Positions 45,701 through 57,126 of a stretch of 64,000 nucleotides of DNA are shown here, one piece after another. How positions within the stretch are numbered: position 1 is the first letter of the stretch; each line of letters opens with the position of its first letter. The stretch lies in contig NC_079324.1 in assembly GCF_029931775.1 (NCBI RefSeq), forward strand, positions 61,201,268-61,265,267, in the 5' to 3' direction. The notes beneath the pieces were generated by a model. The model was not told where the DNA came from. It saw nothing but the letters and a program-made list of their open reading frames with translations, and did no database searches. The translations under genes and the position numbers were made by a program. Origin of the DNA: Euleptes europaea. Its lineage: Eukaryota; Chordata; Lepidosauria; Squamata; Sphaerodactylidae.

Positions 45701-48700
45701 GAGAAAAGGTAGGAGACGGACGGATGGATCTCCCATTTCCAGGGATTCTAAGGAAAACCATGACTAGTAAACTGGGTGAAAGTAGATTTATTTACATATT
45801 TATACCTTGTATTTTTTCTCCAGTGGAGATCCAAAGCAGCTTACAACATCATTCTCCCATCCTCCATTTTATCCTTACTACAATCCTGTGAGGGAAATGA
45901 GTGTGGCTGGCCCAAGGCCACTCAGCAAGTTTCTATGGCAGAGTTGGGGTTCAAACCCAGGTCTCCCAGATCCTAGCCCAACACTCTAATCACTACACCA
46001 CACTGTGTATCTTCCACAAAACCAGGATAAAAAACAACCCCTGTCTTGATTAAAAATGTTTTCTGAAGAACTTGATGCCCCTGGGGGAAACAGGAAATCT
46101 ACTCCGTGTAGGGATTCTAATGCATCCGACATGCCACATCACTATGATGTCACACACAGCAGGTAGCTTCTGTTGGCCAGCCACAGCCAGTGGCCAATCA
46201 TCTGAGAAACCATCTGTCTCATGAGGATCTGTGCTTGTCTGCTTGGGGAGGGGGGGTTTCCAGAAAACGAAAGCACAAGCGATGCTTTAATCACAGCAGC
46301 AAAAGAAGAGTTGCCAGGTATGTCATTGTCTTGCCATGAAGTTCTGAATTTCTAAGAAGTTAGACCTCTCACAGTGTGCACCTTTTTGCTGGATATTTAT
46401 AGAATCATAAGAGTTGGAAGGGACCACCAGGGTGGCACAAAAGGCAGGCCAGGCTGTCCCAATGTCCCCTATGGTCATTAGGTAGCAAAAGCATTAATTT
46501 TTTGGAAAACCTAATCTGCCTAGTGGCAATTCTTAACCACCATAGGTGAACAGCAGCTTACAAGGCTACTTGAGACCCCTAAAAGTTCTAAGGACATAAG
46601 AACGGCCTTGTTGGACCAGACCCAGGTCCATCAAGTCCAGCAGTCTGTTCATAAAGTGGCTGACCAGGTGCCTCTAGGAAGCCCACAAGCAAGACGACTG
46701 CAGCAGTAGGGTGGCCAGATCCCTCTTCGCCACCAGCGGGAGGTTGTTGGGGTGGAGATTGAAGAGGGTGGGGTTTGGGGAGGGACTTCAATACCATAGA
46801 GTCCAATTGACAAAGCAGCCATTTTCTCCAGGTGAAATCTCTATCGGCTGGAGATCAATTGTAATAGCAGGAGATCTCCAGCTAGTACCTGGAGGTTGAC
46901 AACTCTATGCAGCAACATTATCCTGCCTGAGTTCCAAAGCACCTAATATAATAGGCATGCTCCTCGGGTATTGGAGAGAATAGGTATGCATCATGACTAG
47001 TATCCATTTTTACTAGTAGCCATTAATAGCCCCTCTCCTCCATGATCATGTCCACTCCCTTCTTAAAGCCTTCCAAATTGGCAGCCATCACCACATCCTG
47101 GGGCAGGGAGTTCCACAATTTAACTATGTGTTAAATTGGCAACTACCAAGAGACAGCCTAACTTCAACACAACTAGCAGTAGGGGGCTTCCTTCCACATA
47201 CCTCTGTTTAGGGTCAGTATGTAGTCTAGGCTTCTGGTTGTCTCTGTCTTTGCTTGATATTCAGGGAGCGGGGAGGAGCAAGATACTTCCAGCACCATAA
47301 GCTACGCAAAGCAAAAAGCTGTATGCTAGTATCTGATTTGTACAGGTTGGGTGTCTTTGATTCACAAATGCTTCCACTGATGAACGGGCACCAACTATCT
47401 CTTGTTTTCCGTTGGGGTTCAGCTTTGTCATGTTCGTTGCACCAGGCTGTACTAGCTTATTCAGCAGGAAAACGTTTCGCAATGTACAAAGGTCAAGTTA
47501 TGTACGTGCGTAATCTATGATGACATAACTCCGAAATACTACTACTCTAGGGAGAGAAGAAGAGGAGTTGGTTTTTATATGCCGGCTTTCTCTACCACTT
47601 AAGGAAGACTCAAACCGGCTTACAATCATCTTACCTTCCCCACAACAGACACCCTGTGAGGTAGGTGGGGCTGAGAGAGTGTGATTAGCCCAAGGTCACC
47701 CAGCTGGCTTCATGTGTAGGAGTGGGGAAACAAACCCGGTTCATCAGATTAGCCTCTGCTGCTCATGTGGAGGAGTGGGGAATCAAACCCGGTTCTCCAG
47801 ATCAGAGTCTACCACTCCATACTACTGCTCTTAACCACTACACCACGCTGGCTCTCAGGTAAACAGCATAGCCTTTGTTGTGTTATGTGAAAGAAGGAGC
47901 TCACTTTCATGTTCACCTCACACTCATTGCAGGGATTGGCCCAGATCACAAAAGCAGACCAATGGTTTCCCCTCCATCCACATGATCAGCCGCCATTGCC
48001 TCTTGGGCCTGACAGCTGGAGCATAATGCTTGAGGCAGCCCAGGATAAGCCGCTTTTTGCTCTCTGAGCACCAGCCCCTTCCTTTGCACCAGCAATGGTG
48101 CTTTTCTAGTTTATAGGGCTCTTGCAAGGATTTCTGATTTTTCGCAGGCATCAGATCAGTAGTGACGGCACCAGCTCTCTGCAAGATTCCTACGTGCATC
48201 CTGGGCTGAGCGCTGGCAGATAAGAGCATGAGCTGGGTCAGAACTGTCTGGGTCTGCCGCAACTCACACGGCTGCACTGAGGCCTCCACCCACGCAGCAG
48301 AGGTGAGGTGCAAAGGTAGGGAGGAGAGGGAAGGAGGAGGCTTGACAGGTGGGGGCAAGAGGCTGTGCCTAGTGTGCCTCCCAGTGGAGAAAAAAACAGT
48401 CTGGACAACTTGTGTTGCGTAAACGGACAGATTAGATGGTGGGAAGTTGTTCTGGCCCACAGGTCAATTAACCAGTCCAATATTCAGTAGACCATCTGTT
48501 GTGTGACTCTCAAATATTTTCTGATGGTAAAAATGCCACTGCAGAGGTGGCAGCTTACCTGTTTGTTTTTTTTAACAAAAAATTAATATTGTTGTAATTG
48601 GTTTAGCAAGGGTGAAAATGAGGACTGCTTCCCTTTCCACCCCTGCTGCGGTCGGGGCAAACCTAGCATCCTAGGAGTTTCTTCTCCTGATCACTTACTA

Positions 48701-51700
48701 TAACTGTAGGCATCTAAATCATTAAACAGTTGCTTTATAGTTACTTTGCTTTATATGTTTTTTTTAAGCTTGTAGGCTGACCCTGGTATTAGGCTAAACA
48801 GATAACAGACATGTCCAAGAGATTCAGGGCACAGTGGGAAAGGCATCTATGGGTCCTGGGAGCTGGGTGGGACAGTGGAGTCCCCGTGCAGTGAGTTGGG
48901 GAGGGGGTGAACAAGAAGGAAAGAACTGACTGAAATGTCTCTTAGCCACCTAAAGCATTGAAAGGGTGTCTTTCAGCAAGGGGAAGCAAAGCCGGTCAAT
49001 TTCAGGGGGTCTTGTAGTATGGAGGCCTGGAGGGTCCAAACAGCTCCTAACAACCTCAGCCCCATTTGGATATGCTAATGAAAGAACTGTTCAGTGATCT
49101 AGTCACACTTAGGGAAATGTTACCTGACATTTTAAAAGTGTGTAATAATGGGACATTATTTAGGGCACAAACTTCATCTGGAGCTGGGCCTCCCCTATTT
49201 GAGCTGAGAACATGGACTCCACACAGTACTTTCCTGTAGCTGCATCAGAACCAGTGTGGTGTAGTGGTTAGAGTGCTAAGCTAGGATCTGGGAGACCCAA
49301 GACCGAATCCCCACTGTGTCACAGAAAATTGCTGCAGTGACCTCGGGCAAGTCACAGATTCTCAGCCTAATCTACTTCACAGGGTTGTTGTAAAACAGCC
49401 AGCATGGTGTAGTGGTTAAGAGCAGTGGTTTGGAGCGGTGGACTCTGATCTGAAGAACTGGGTTTGATTCCCCACTCCTCCACATGAGCGGCGGAAGCTA
49501 ATCTGGTGAACCGGGTTGGTTTCCCCACTCCTTCACATGAAGCCAGCTGGCTGACCTTGGGCTAGTCACAGTTCTCTTAGAGCTCTCTCAGCCCCACCTA
49601 CCTCACAGGGTGTCTGTGGTGTGGAGGGGAAGGGAAGGTGATTGTAAGCCGGTTTGAGTCTCCCTTAAGTGGTAGAGAAAGTCAGCATATAAACACCAAC
49701 TCTTCTTCTTCGGACACAAAATTGAGGAAAAGGGACCCATGTAAGCTGCTCTGGAGAGAAAGGTGAGGTATAAATGAAGATAAATACATACCGGTAAATA
49801 TTGCAGGGGAGGCTGGCAAGTTTCAAATAAGTTTCTCTGCCATTAGTAATCTGCCAAGCTTCTGATGGGCCCCAGAAAGCCAATGTTGTAAATTGTGTAC
49901 TTAGCTTTAAAAAATTTATAATATTATGCAACTTGAGTCAAAGCCATACATCACCTACCCCTCCTGCAATCTCTTCCCAGCCGCTGCAGGAAGTCTTAAC
50001 ACACTGCTGGTTTGTGTCTGTGTGTTTTTAATAGACTAAAGAAGGGTGTTTTTGTGTCTTAATGCAAGATTACCTGCAGTGTCATACAAATGTAGGAGGA
50101 CTTCTTTTTTGCCAACGTTAATGCTGCAGGTATATTTCTCAAATACCGAAGGAGCATATTCCTGTCCGAGAAGAGAAATGAAATTAGTTAGCATGTTGTT
50201 AGAAAATATTGTTAAGGTCATGGTCAACCACCCTGCTTCCCTCTGCCTCCAACTTGCACCTGCTTAGCTTTCTATGTACGATGCTTTCAGCTTTATTTCT
50301 CTTTCAAAAGTATCTAGTAAATCTCATCCAAAATGTTAAGTTGCGGCAACTGAGTTTCCAAAAATAGGGCCATTTTTAAAATCAGATCTTAAATACAGCT
50401 TTTGAGAAGACTTGGTGTTCAGGCTAAAGAATCCACATGCCTATGACTATGAGTTAGAGAGTCTTTCCAGACTCTGATTAGCATTATGGCGGCTTTTTCT
50501 AGTGTCTTCTTTGCCTCTCTGTAAGGGAGGGGGCAGATATAAGACTCTGAAGAGAACCAGTGCACAACCTTGTGGTGTGGGGCAGAAGACACTTTGGGAA
50601 GGGAGGGTTTGAAAATTAAACAGGTATGTGTGGGAAATGTAGGTGCTGTAGCCCCCAGTTGCTACCCAGTGGGTACTCATCCCCTGATACAACAACCTTC
50701 CTGGCAAAGAGAGTCACAAAAACAGTTGTGCTCCTTAGAAAAGTCTGTAGCTTGGAAGGAACAATATTACTAATCCAAGTTGTTGATAGATAAGGACTCT
50801 GCTACAATGGTTGTGCTTCTTTGGGCAAAGTTGTCTGGCTCAGTCACTGTTGTACTCTCTGCTCCCCCAAGGAACCTCTCAGCATCTAGACTGGCCATGG
50901 AAATCTAGCTGTCCACTGAAAAATCATGTGCCTTTTGCAGAATCCCAACACATCTCAATTACAAGGCAGGGTAAATTTTTACCCCTTGTAGTTTTGGCAG
51001 GGGAAAGCATGAATGCAGCGGCTGCTAAAGGTATGAGCTAAAAGTCTGCATGGGGCTTTCAGGAGCTGGGACTTTTGACACATTCATATAGTTTTCTCTT
51101 ACTCACACTTTGCCTCTTGCGCTGCTTTACGCCCAAATTCAGCCACCCCAGTGACTGCTAAAAATTCCACTTCTGTAAGGTCTAGGTTTTGCAATCATGT
51201 AAGCCATCTTTCACTTCTGCTGTGAGAAGGTGATATCTGCCTCCAGAATTATGCTTTTAAAAAATTAGCCAGATGCTAGACACAGTGCATTGTATTCCAT
51301 CAGCAGTATTAAATGGAAGATATAGAAATCTACCATATTCTGACACTTTGTTCATGCAACTTGACACATTATGTCATAAAATGATGGGATGTCCCCTCTT
51401 TAATCACCACCGAGATAAATGGATTACCCCCATATTGGTGAAAATCCCTGCCCCCATAACAAGAGATAAAATAGTCCCCTTTTTGCTGATGGAGATCCAA
51501 ATATAGCATTGGCTATGGCCAAATATCTCTCCATCATATTTTCCTCTAAGAAATAAGTGCTCGGGACCTATGGGTCATAGGAGCAAAGAAAGGAAAGTGC
51601 ACTGAATTCACTGCAGCCTTTGCGTATATTTTGAGAAAAATGCAGCTAAGCCTTCTGACAGGCTAGAAATGGCTGTTCAGGACTTCCTGGGCCACTGGGA

Positions 51701-54700
51701 GTAGGTAGAAAAAGTGGAAGTGAATTCAGGCACTACTACTACCTCCTACTCTCCCCCACCCAATCCACACATTTCTTGCAAAACCTCTATTTATGGTGTT
51801 TGCAAAGTGTCCTGGTGTAACCTGGGGGGCTGGTATCGTGCTGGAAATGACTTTTGACATCTGCAAATGCCTGCAACACAAGTGTGCAACCCTAACCCTC
51901 AAACTGGCTAACAGCTACAGCCTCCACAGGAAGACCATCATCCACACATCCTGCTACTGTGCGGTTTAGATGCGAGCTGAAGAATTTCCTGTGACACAGC
52001 TAGCATAAGAAACCTTTGGTCCCAATGATGAGGCGGGCTTCTACAGGAAGTTGCAAGTGCCTCAGCCGTGATGCTATATCAGTAGCCCTTAAACAGGCGC
52101 TTCTACCACTGAAGTTTTTTTCCCTTTCTTAACCAGCTTTCCAACCCAGCTCAACAAACTGTGTGTGGTGGGAGAGATTTTTTAAATTATTTGTTTGTTT
52201 GTTTTTGTATCCCAACCTCATTCCCTGGCCAAGGCCACGCTCAGGGCGGCTCACAACATGTAATAAATACAATTAAACAGTATAAAATACAATAAAAACC
52301 TAGCATGGTGTAGTGGTTAAGAGCGGTGATTTGGAATGATGGACTCTGATCTGGAGAATCAAGTTTGATTCCCCACTCCTCCACATGAGCAGCAGATGCT
52401 AATCTGGTGAACTGGATTTGTTTCCCCACTCCTACACATGAAGCCAGCTGGGTGACCTTGGGCTAGTCACAGCTCTCTTAGAGCTCTCTCAGCCCCACCT
52501 TCCTCACAGGGTGTCTGTTGCAGGGAGGGGAGGGGAAAGTAATTGTAAGCCGGTTTAATTCTTAAGTGGTAGATAAAGTTGGCATATAAAAACAAACTCT
52601 TCTTCTTCAAATGCAATAATAATAATAATAATTTAACAATTAAAATAGATGGCACTCATAGAAAACATAGGTGTTGCTGCAGGGTCTGCAAGCAACCAGG
52701 GCCCCCATAAATTTCAGTAACATAGGTGGGGGGTAGGGAGGTCAGCATAGATGACAAAACCGTAGCTGTCCTCAACCACAGGCCTGGTGGAATGACTCCA
52801 TCTTGCAGGCCTTGCAGAGTTGTTTAAGATCCCACAGGGCCCTAGTTTCGGTGGAAAGGGAGTTCCACCAGGCTGGAGCCAGGGCTGAGAAAGCCCTGTC
52901 CCTGGTCGAGGACAGCTGGATACTCTTCAGGCCGGGGACCACCAGGAGATTATTGTTTGCAGAACGTAAAGCTCTATGAGCGGCATAACAGAACCTTTGC
53001 CTGAGTCTCATGAGGGTACCTTGGACCTTTGGGGTCTACTTTATGGTTCCTCCCCATCCAAGTACATAGCTTCCCCTATGGAAAAAAGTGGAGGTTGAAG
53101 CCAATCAGTTTAAAGAAGCAACATACCAATAGGTGATGTGGGTGGATTATGTGGTATGCTATGAAACTGCTGCTGAACTCTGCTGCTATCTGAGAAGAAG
53201 AGTTGGTTTTTATATGCCGACTTCACCACCACTTAAGGGAGAATCAAACCGGCTTCCCTTCCTCTCCCCACAAGAGACACCCTGTGAGGTATGTGGGGCT
53301 GAGAGAGCTCTAAGAGAGCTGTGACTAGCCCAAGGTCACCCAGCTGGCTTCATGTGGAGGAGCCGGGAAACAAATCCAGTTCACCAGATTAGTGTCCTCC
53401 GCTCCAAGGTGTTCTTTTGTCTCTGTGTGGGTATATGGTGGACAGCTGTGGCAAAATGGTCTGTTCCATCTGCTAACATTAGGGGGATCGCACAGGGCAA
53501 CCTTTTATGAGGTTCTCTGAGGCTGTCGGCTGGCTCTGTTGATGGGGGTAGCACACCCTTGCTAGACTATGGAGGGTGGGGCAGTCTGTTCCATTGAGCT
53601 TCTGTGGGGCTGAATGGCTTGTCTACCTTATCGTTGCTGTGGTATTAGACACACATTGGCCCCATAGGGCTGGGGGAATCTCTTCTATGGAGTTTCCCGA
53701 GAGTGTACGAACCCCAGTAATCTATTTCAAAAGCCACATGTCCATGTTATTGCTGCATCTGTGACTGAATCTAGCCTGTAGAATTGGGGACTGTTTCTTA
53801 GGCAGCATTTATTGATTGATTTATGCCTAACTCAAGGGCTGTATTCTAGGCCCTCCCCTGTGGTTGGGTGTGTCCTAACTCAGCAGTTATGAGGGCATCT
53901 AGTTTGTGCATATGGCAATTTACTCACAACCTAAGGTAAAACTAATGAAGGTAATAATAATAATAAATTGTATTTATACCCCGCCCTCCCCCTGCAAACC
54001 GGTAATGAAACTAATGAAGCAATGGGGACCCAAAGCGGCTTACATCATTCTCCTCTCCTCCATTTTATCCTCACAACCCCTGTGAGTAAGGTTGCCAGGT
54101 TCCTCTTCACCACCGGCGTGAGGTTTTGGGGGCAGAGCCTGAGGAGGGCGGGGTTTGGGGAGGGACTTCAATGCCGTAGAGTCCAATTGCCAAAGCAGCC
54201 ATTATATCCAGGTGAACTGATCTCTATTGCCTGGAGATCAGTTGTAGTAGCAGGAGATCTCCAGCTAGTACCTGGAGGTTGGCAACCCTACCTGTGAGGC
54301 AGGTTAGGATGAGAGAGAGTGACTGGTCCAAGGTCACCCAGCGAGCTTCCATGGCACGAGTGGGGATTCGAACCTTGGTCTCCCAGATACTAGTCCAGCA
54401 CTCTGAACTGCTACACCACACTGTATACACAGGGTATATCTTCTTGTCCACCAGCATCGAGCACAGGGATAGGCCTTAAAATCATGACCTGAAACATCTA
54501 TTTTTCTCCCCACACATCTTTTTTTCATTTTGTAATATCCAGCCTGAAGAAGAGCTCTGGAGAACTCCAAAGCCTGCACATTGTTTTGTGTCATTTTGGT
54601 TGATCTGGCAGATATGTACACAGATGTCCATGGAATAGCTTTCAAGGATTATTATTTTTTGCGGTGCCCATAGGATTGAGAATCTGAGTACACATCAGAT

Positions 54701-56626
54701 TCTAGAAGACAGAATCACATGTCATTTCCCATTAATTTTTTAAATGAGGAATCTGTCTATTCCTTGTACAGCTCTCTTAAAAGTTGTGACTGGCTTTTGG
54801 TGGACAGCAGGTCTGAAGGCTGATGGTTGACCAAGGACTTATTTTATACTGTTTTCTACAGGTTGGATTTATTATCAAGACCCAATCTAGCATAATCCTT
54901 GTTGAACTAGGCAGATCTGGGTTCAAATCCCATCCATCCATGAAACTCGCTGGCTGCCCTTGGGGCACTGACACACAATCTAGTGTGTTTTTCTCCCAGC
55001 AGTCCTCCAAGAAGCTCACGGCAACATGCATGGGTTCCCTTTTTATCCTCACAACAGCCCTGTAAACAAAGTAGGCTGTGTGTGAGAGACTGGTCCAAGG
55101 TCAACCCGCAAGCTTCATGGCAGAATGGAGAGCTGAACTCAGCTTTCCCAGAGTTTACGCTGACACTTCTAACAGTGACTAACGGGCTGGCCTGTTGGCT
55201 TCGGCCATGAGGAGAGCCCTTTTTCTCCCCACAATCACTAACTGACAAATTGGGGAGGGGCTGTGCCTCAGTGGTAGAGCATCTGCTTGGCATGCAGAAG
55301 TTCCCAGGTTCAATCCCCGGCATCCCCAGTTAAAGGGACTAGGCTGGTCTGAGTAGACAATATTGACCTTGATGGACCAAGGGTCTGAATCAGTAGAAGC
55401 CAGCTTCACGTGTTCATCTTCTAAACTATTTGTGGTTGATGTGCACCATGATTATTTTTAATTGTTCCCATTTTTTTATATTTTTACTGTATTTGCTGGT
55501 CATGGACTGTAATAAGTACCTTTATCTTCTAAACTAAAGCTTCTTAAACTGGCATAACCAAATGTGGGGGTTGCGAAAAATTTGGCAACAGTAAAAGGTT
55601 TCTTTATGATTTATTATCAGTAAACGTTTGATTTGTATACCTATTTTATATAGCCTATATACCTCGGGCCGCATAAAAAAATTCTTGGGCGAAAAGGGGT
55701 CGCGAGTTGAAAAACTTTAAGAAGCCCTGTTCTAAACCACACTATTGCTGTCTCTCTCTTGGCTTAACCTGCCTCACAGGGTTGTTGTGAGGGCAAAAAT
55801 GGAGGATGGGGCAGCCACCTAGGCTGCCCTGATCTCTTTGAAACAAGGGTGGCATTACAAAAACAAAACAGGGGCTGTGGCTCAGTGACAGAGCCTCTGC
55901 TTGGCATGCACAAGGTCCCAGGTTCAATCCCCGGCATCTCCAGTTAAAGGGACTAGGCAAGTAGGTGATGTCAAAGACTTTCTCTGCCTGAGACCCTGGA
56001 GAGCCGCTGCCGGTCCGAGTAGACAGTACTGACTCTGATGGACCAAGGCTCTGATTCAGTATAAGGCAGCTTCATGTGTTCAACTTCTAAACCACACTAC
56101 TGCTGTCTCTCTCTTGGCTTAACCTGCCTCACAGGGTTGTTGTGCGGGCAAAAAAATAATAATCGGAGGATGGGACCAGCCAGCTAGGCTGCCCTGATCT
56201 CTTTGAAACAAGGGTGGCCTTTTAAAAAAAACACACAACCTAAGGTAGATCTTGTCTTGACCTGTGGGGGAAACTGTGTGGAATCGTGCCAGAAGGCCCT
56301 GAGGGGCCCCTGAGGGAAAGGTGCGGAGTCGCTCTAGAAGTTTCTGACAGACTCAAACCGGCCATCTTTTAGGGGGGGGGGAAGGGCGCGCGAGCTCCGA
56401 TTGGCTGAGCGCGGCCATAAAGAGGGATGCTGCCGCCGCCACCGCCGCCGCCGGGCCCCCTACTCACCTCCGGGAAGGCGCCCTTGGCGTACACCAGGAG
56501 CAGCGACGTCTTCCCGCAGCCCCCGTCGCCCACGACCACCACCTTCAGCTCCTCCCGCTTCTTCTTCCCCTCAGCCGGGCTCGCTCCTCCCGGCGCTGCC
56601 GGGGCTGCCCCGTTGGCCACGGCCAT
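42573..56626 (-). CDS. RHOF: Rho-family GTPase RhoF (Rif), complete (5 coding exons)
   Basis: RhoF (Rif) is a plasma-membrane Rho GTPase that drives filopodia through formins. Exons, in gene order: 56626-56468, 50161-50074, 45347-45238, 44228-44094, 42737-42573; all AG/GT and in phase, 218 residues (human 211). G1 loop GDGGCGKTS at 33-41, effector loop YAPSVFEKY at 55-63, G3 DTAGQ at 80-84, G4 GCKTDL at 137-142, G5 ECSAK at 179-183. A basic tail ([11 protein letters not shown]) leads to CALL at 215-218, a CAAX box ending in Leu that predicts geranylgeranylation; human ends CLLL. The start at 56626 was chosen because [14 protein letters not shown] gives an N-terminal extension of RhoF length before [14 protein letters not shown]; a longer upstream in-frame reading exists but is atypical. 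All nucleotide-binding residues are present, so it should be functional. Confidence 0.97.
43040..43230 (+). repeat. tRNA-headed SINE, old
   Basis: GGGGCTGCTCAATGATAGAA head, GGTTCAATCCCCAG B box, GGTCTGGTTGGGTATAATGC end. Confidence 0.55.
43303..43520 (-). repeat. MIR/CORE-type tRNA SINE
   Basis: Reverse copy, AGAAGAAGAGTTGG to CACTACACCACGCTGGCTCT, with internal deletions. Confidence 0.83.
43690..43935 (-). repeat. CR1-type 3' UTR (second family)
   Basis: ATGCTGGCCAGAAGAGGG, ACCAGATGGCCCAGAAAGCC, TAGTCATCATGGCTGCTGGC. Confidence 0.5.
44094..44228 (-). CDS. RHOF: RHOF exon 4
   Basis: Acceptor CTCTGCCAG, donor GTAAATG. Encodes [20 protein letters not shown], then [20 protein letters not shown] and ITYSQ: the G4 motif. 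Confidence 0.97.
44358..44625 (-). repeat. CR1-type LINE 3' end
   Basis: CATAAGAAAACAAGAAAAGC, GGATCAGACCAAGGCCCATC to CCACTCCCCTCTTAAAGCC. Confidence 0.8.
44895..45050 (-). repeat. 5S-rRNA-headed SINE, diverged
   Basis: GGCAGTCTCCCATCCAAATA, CTAACCAGACAAGATCTGG: the 5S block reversed. Confidence 0.7.
45238..45347 (-). CDS. RHOF: RHOF exon 3
   Basis: Acceptor TTGTTCCAG, donor GTAAAAG. Encodes [20 protein letters not shown], then [16 protein letters not shown]: switch II. Confidence 0.97.
45785..46010 (-). repeat. MIR/CORE-type SINE, old subfamily
   Basis: CAGCTTACAACATCATTCTC, GCCCAAGGCCACTCAGC, CACTACACCACACTGTG. Confidence 0.72.
46398..46432 (-). repeat. CR1 LINE terminus, very short
   Basis: TAGAATCATAAGAGTTGGAA then GGGACCACCAGGG: only the last 35 bp of a CR1. 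Confidence 0.7.
46590..47135 (-). repeat. CR1-type LINE 3' end with nested hAT MITE
   Basis: The CR1 runs GGACATAAGAACGGCCTTGT to about 46704 and resumes at about 46906 (GCAGCAACATTATCCTGCC). The insert at about 46705-46905 is a reverse TAGGGTTGCCA-family MITE (GGGTGGCCAGATCCCTCTTC ... ACCTGGAGGTTGACAACTCT). Confidence 0.82.
47136..47550. other. RHOF intron 2, non-repetitive
   Basis: Opposed open frames of 88 and 73 codons overlap here without any recognised domain; I regard them as chance. Confidence 0.4.
47555..47857 (-). repeat. MIR/CORE-type tRNA SINE
   Basis: Reverse full-length copy, AGAAGAGGAGTTGG to CTACACCACGCTGGCTCTC. Confidence 0.87.
47924..48460 (-). other. 178-codon open frame in RHOF intron 2, unassigned
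   Basis: A repeat-free, GC-richer intronic stretch with a long minus-strand frame ([19 protein letters not shown] ...). No domain, signal peptide or composition suggests a gene. It is probably open by chance because of base composition. Confidence 0.2.
48461..49249. other. RHOF intron 2, non-repetitive
   Basis: No gene or clear repeat; short T runs only. Confidence 0.45.
49250..49770 (+). repeat. MIR/CORE-type SINE nested inside an older SINE
   Basis: Outer: CCAGTGTGGTGTAGTGGTTA ... TTCACAGGGTTGTTGTAAAA, then resuming at about 49716 (CACAAAATTGAGG ... GGTGAGGTATAAATGAAG). Inner: a complete younger SINE, CAGCCAGCATGGTGTAGTGG to AACTCTTCTTCTTC, at about 49398-49712. Confidence 0.8.
50074..50161 (-). 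CDS. RHOF: RHOF exon 2
   Basis: Acceptor CTCGGACAG, donor GTAATC. Encodes [20 protein letters not shown], then VLLHLYDTA: switch I to the start of G3. Confidence 0.96.
50270..52189. other. RHOF intron 1, non-repetitive
   Basis: No gene, RNA or recognised repeat; short open frames only. Confidence 0.45.
52190..53045 (-). repeat. L2-type LINE 3' part with nested SINE
   Basis: 53011-52772 on the minus strand encodes the end of an L2-like ORF2 ([18 protein letters not shown]). The 3' UTR ends in CCAACCTCATTCCCTGGCC and is interrupted by a plus-strand CORE-type SINE at about 52298-52610 (CCTAGCATGGTGTAGTGG ... AACTCTTCTTCTTC) and an (AAT)n run after it. Confidence 0.75.
53193..53405 (-). repeat. 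MIR/CORE-type tRNA SINE, partial
   Basis: AGAAGAAGAGTTGG to AATCCAGTTCACCAGATTAG. Confidence 0.82.
53950..54430 (-). repeat. MIR/CORE-type SINE (old) with nested hAT MITE
   Basis: Outer reverse SINE (CCATTTTATCCTCACAACCC ... GCTACACCACACTG) is split at about 54087-54292 by a reverse TAGGGTTGCCA MITE (AAGGTTGCCAGGTTCCTCTT ... GGAGGTTGGCAACCCTA). Confidence 0.8.
55035..55175 (-). repeat. MIR/CORE-type SINE, old fragment
   Basis: TTTTTATCCTCACAACAGCC, GGTCCAAGGTCAACCCGC. Confidence 0.6.
55255..55420 (+). repeat. tRNA-headed SINE, internally deleted
   Basis: GGGGCTGTGCCTCAGTGGTA head, GGTTCAATCCCCGGCATCC, then a jump to CTGGTCTGAGTAGACAATAT and CAGCTTCACGTGTTC. Confidence 0.82.
55535..55729. 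mobile_element. Non-autonomous hAT element (CTTCTTAAAC family)
   Basis: Inverted ends GCTTCTTAAACT and CTTTAAGAAGC. Perfect 8-bp target duplication TTCTAAAC at 55527-55534 and 55730-55737. No coding capacity. Same family as 58706-58956, opposite orientation. Confidence 0.88.
55730..56219 (+). repeat. Direct duplication flanking a SINE, upstream of RHOF
   Basis: 55730-55853 and 56085-56219 are near-identical (TTCTAAACCACACTATTGCT ... TTTGAAACAAGGGTGGC), differing by a few bases and a short A/T insertion. A full tRNA-headed SINE lies between, at about 55871-56084. Confidence 0.88.
55871..56084 (+). repeat. tRNA-headed SINE between the duplicated segments
   Basis: GGGGCTGTGGCTCAGTGACA head, GGTTCAATCCC B box, CAGCTTCATGTGTTCAAC end; little diverged. 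Confidence 0.87.
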
Positions 56627-56930
56627 GAGGAGAGACCCTCTCCCTCCCCTCAGCCGCAAAGCGCGGGAAAACGGCAGGAGCTCGAGAGGCTGGGTGGGGG
56701 AGGGGGGGAGGCTGGCTGGCTGGCTGTCCCCTCTCTCCTTCACACGGGCCGGTTTGAGATTATGAGGGTGGTGGTGGTGGTTTCTGGCGGTTGCAGCCTC
56801 CTTTCAGGCGCTCCTCGGGCGCGCCTGCCTCTCCCTGGGGCCGGCGCAGCCTTTCTGAGGCGAGGCGGCGGCTCGTCCGTCGAGGTTTCGCTCGCGGGAG
56901 GGCGGCCGCTTCCTCTTCGCATCATCACAC
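56340..56930. promoter_or_regulatory. RHOF: CpG island / RHOF promoter
   Basis: GC- and CpG-rich over RHOF exon 1 and about 300 bp upstream (GGGCGCGCCTGCC near 56818, CTCGCGGGAGGGCGGCCGC near 56891). No TATA box is evident. A pure T-rich run follows at about 56941-56980, beyond the island. Confidence 0.8.
56468..56626 (-). CDS. RHOF: RHOF exon 1
   Basis: Residues 1-53, from MAVANG to YAKGAFPE, donor GTGAGTA (56467-56461). Contains the P-loop; GC-rich. Confidence 0.95.
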
Positions 56931-57126
56931 TTGGGGTTATTTTTTTTTTGTTTTTGTGTTTTTTTTTGTTTTTTGTTTAAGCATTATGGAAAATAAGCTT
57001 CGAACAAATGTCTTCTCGCACCAAACCGGGGGGGGGGCATTGCATAACCTGCGCTAAATTACGCCTTGGATTCTCCCACATTCACTTAATTGGCCTTTTT
57101 TAAGGACCTCGGAGTACCGTAATAGG

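Noticed and set aside
56369-56743. Longer N-terminus for RHOF upstream of 56626
   Set aside because: The frame is open into the 5' UTR, but it gives an atypical Ser/Pro/Leu-rich extension; the ATG at 56626 gives the family's usual length.
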